Below are positions 63,220 to 64,000 of a stretch of DNA of 64,000 bases, piece after piece. The position numbers were made by a program, and so were the translations under genes. The notes under the pieces are model-generated. The model did not search any database. It saw only the letters and a program-made list of their open reading frames with translations, and was not told the DNA's origin. The stretch comes from Sinorhizobium arboris LMG 14919 (GTDB taxonomy: Bacteria > Pseudomonadota > Alphaproteobacteria > Rhizobiales > Rhizobiaceae). The stretch covers positions 1,364,001 to 1,428,000 of the forward strand of contig NZ_ATYB01000008.1 in assembly GCF_000427465.1 (NCBI RefSeq), in the 5' to 3' direction. The stretch's first letter is position 1, and the number at the start of each line of letters is the position of its first letter.

Positions 63220-63569
63220 GCGCTCCGAGATGTGCAGCTCAAACGTTAAGATTGAACGCATTTTCTTAACAAAACGGAAACCAGGCGCTACCAGTTTTGA
63301 GTCCCGTTGATTGTAAGTTCCTGTCGGAGCGCCGTCCCGTTATCAAATTGTTAAGATTGCGTAATCGGCTTGCGCGTCCCCTTTCGGTAAAATAAGCGTA
63401 AAATTATATCAAAGTAAAGATGAATGTTCAGTGCCTGTATGCCTCGTGATTATTATTTAGGCTAAGAAGACAATTTACCATTATTTGAAAAATGCGTGGC
63501 CGCTTAACTATTCGCCGGCGTATTCAGTCTATATTTAGGGTGTCATTGCGGGCGTGAGAGCGATCGGGC
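63220..63569. other. AT-rich upstream region of the asparagine synthetase-like gene
   Basis: A 350-base stretch clearly richer in A and T than the rest of the window (for example TTAAGATTGCG, AAAATTATATC, GATTATTATTTAGG). It probably holds the promoter of the gene at 63570. No open frame with a ribosome site was found. No clear terminator or palindrome was seen. Confidence 0.5.
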
Positions 63570-64000
63570 ATGTGCGGATTCGGCGGGTATCTTGGTTCAA
63601 TACGGGACGGTAAACCCCTTCTCGAAAGGATGGCGGCCGCCATTGGCCACCGTGGGCCGGACGAGCGCGGGATATTCACGACCCCGGGGGCGGGCCTCGG
63701 CCACGTCCGGCTGTCCATTGTGGGGCTCGGCGACGGCCAGCAGCCGATGTCCGACCCGAGCGGCGAACTGACGATCGCTTTTAATGGCGAAATCTTCAAC
63801 TATGTGGAGTTGCGCGATGAGTTGCGCGCCAAGGGACGCCGCTTCCGCACCGCCAGTGACACGGAGGTGATCCTCCATCTTTACGAGGAACTGGGCGAAG
63901 ACTGTCTCTCTCTCCTCAACGGCGATTTCGCCTTTGCGATCTGGGACGCACGCCGGCGCCGGATGATGCTCGCGCGCGACCGTATGGGTGTGCGCCCGCT
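63570..64000 (+). CDS. Asparagine synthetase-like glutamine amidotransferase, partial (N-terminus)
   Basis: 143 codons before the window ends. Class II (Ntn) glutaminase domain: it starts MCGFGGYLG, so Cys2 is the nucleophile after Met removal. It contains IGHRGPDERG, VRLSIVGLGDGQQPM, IAFNGEIFNYVELRDEL, and LLNGDFAFAIWDARRRRMML followed by ARDRMGVRPL, all typical of AsnB. The synthetase half is outside the window. It may be a true asparagine synthetase or an AsnB-type amidotransferase of an exopolysaccharide or osmolyte cluster; the visible part cannot decide. Confidence 0.9.
   Translation, partial: MCGFGGYLGSIRDGKPLLERMAAAIGHRGPDERGIFTTPGAGLGHVRLSIVGLGDGQQPMSDPSGELTIAFNGEIFNYVELRDELRAKGRRFRTASDTEVILHLYEELGEDCLSLLNGDFAFAIWDARRRRMMLARDRMGVRP

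Overview
The window is high-GC DNA typed by its gene content as an alphaproteobacterium of the Rhizobiales, most like Sinorhizobium/Ensifer. The evidence is dense sugar-uptake ABC operons, a multi-gene Ku/LigD end-joining locus, a class III cyclase, a RES-Xre toxin-antitoxin pair, a gcl-hyi-glxR-glycerate kinase operon, and palindromic intergenic repeats of a rhizobial type. There is no rRNA, tRNA, CRISPR array or replication gene. The style suits a large catabolic replicon such as a chromid or megaplasmid, but that is inference.

Layout. 1-8139: two CUT2 (ribose-type) ABC transporter operons on the minus strand, separated by a LacI regulator that is divergent from the first operon and has twin operators. 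8379-10280: an IolI-like isomerase and a beta-hydroxyacid dehydrogenase. The isomerase promoter shares an operator-like palindrome with the second ABC operon. 10453-14517: a DUF2254 membrane protein, two alkylation-repair genes (mpg and ogt types) and an adenylate cyclase. 14637-19059: an amino-acid binding protein, a DMT exporter, glycogen synthase and a PEBP protein. 19105-25027: a winged-helix/TolB/TPR regulator divergent from an NAD(P)-binding protein, a cupin and an HlyD/DHA2-MFS efflux pair. 25199-29282: a RocB-type peptidase, the RES-Xre module, a truncated kduD-like fragment and an SDR. 29430-35370: a minus-strand NHEJ operon reading ligD, ku, BRCT-TPR protein, hydrolase, exonuclease III.

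35408-45989 is a ureide/glyoxylate locus. allE lies divergent from a LysR gene. An RTX protein sits between that LysR and an IclR regulator. The IclR gene is divergent from gcl, hyi, glxR, glycerate kinase and allA. Ureidoglycine is converted to ureidoglycolate, then glyoxylate, tartronate semialdehyde, glycerate and phosphoglycerate. 46067-47600 holds a TonB-like DUF930 protein and a DUF1349 protein.

47632-60127 is a C4 acid-sugar locus. ltnD, otnI and otnK are on the minus strand, divergent from a LacI regulator and otnC. Then come a frameshifted GntR regulator, denD, an SDR and a CUT1 ABC transporter. Together LtnD or DenD, OtnI, OtnK and OtnC would convert L-threonate or D-erythronate to dihydroxyacetone phosphate. 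60141-64000 holds a DUF6064 membrane protein, a Tat-type aldo/keto reductase, a VOC protein, two very small ORFs and the start of an asparagine synthetase-like gene.

Signs of decay are frequent: an SDR N-terminal stub fused to the HlyD gene, a kduD tail, a lacI tail with two frameshifts, and a one-base frameshift in the GntR gene. The most interesting points are the BRCT/MerR-like/TPR protein inside the Ku-LigD operon, the operator shared by the uptake operon and the isomerase, the repeat family, and two overlooked very small genes.
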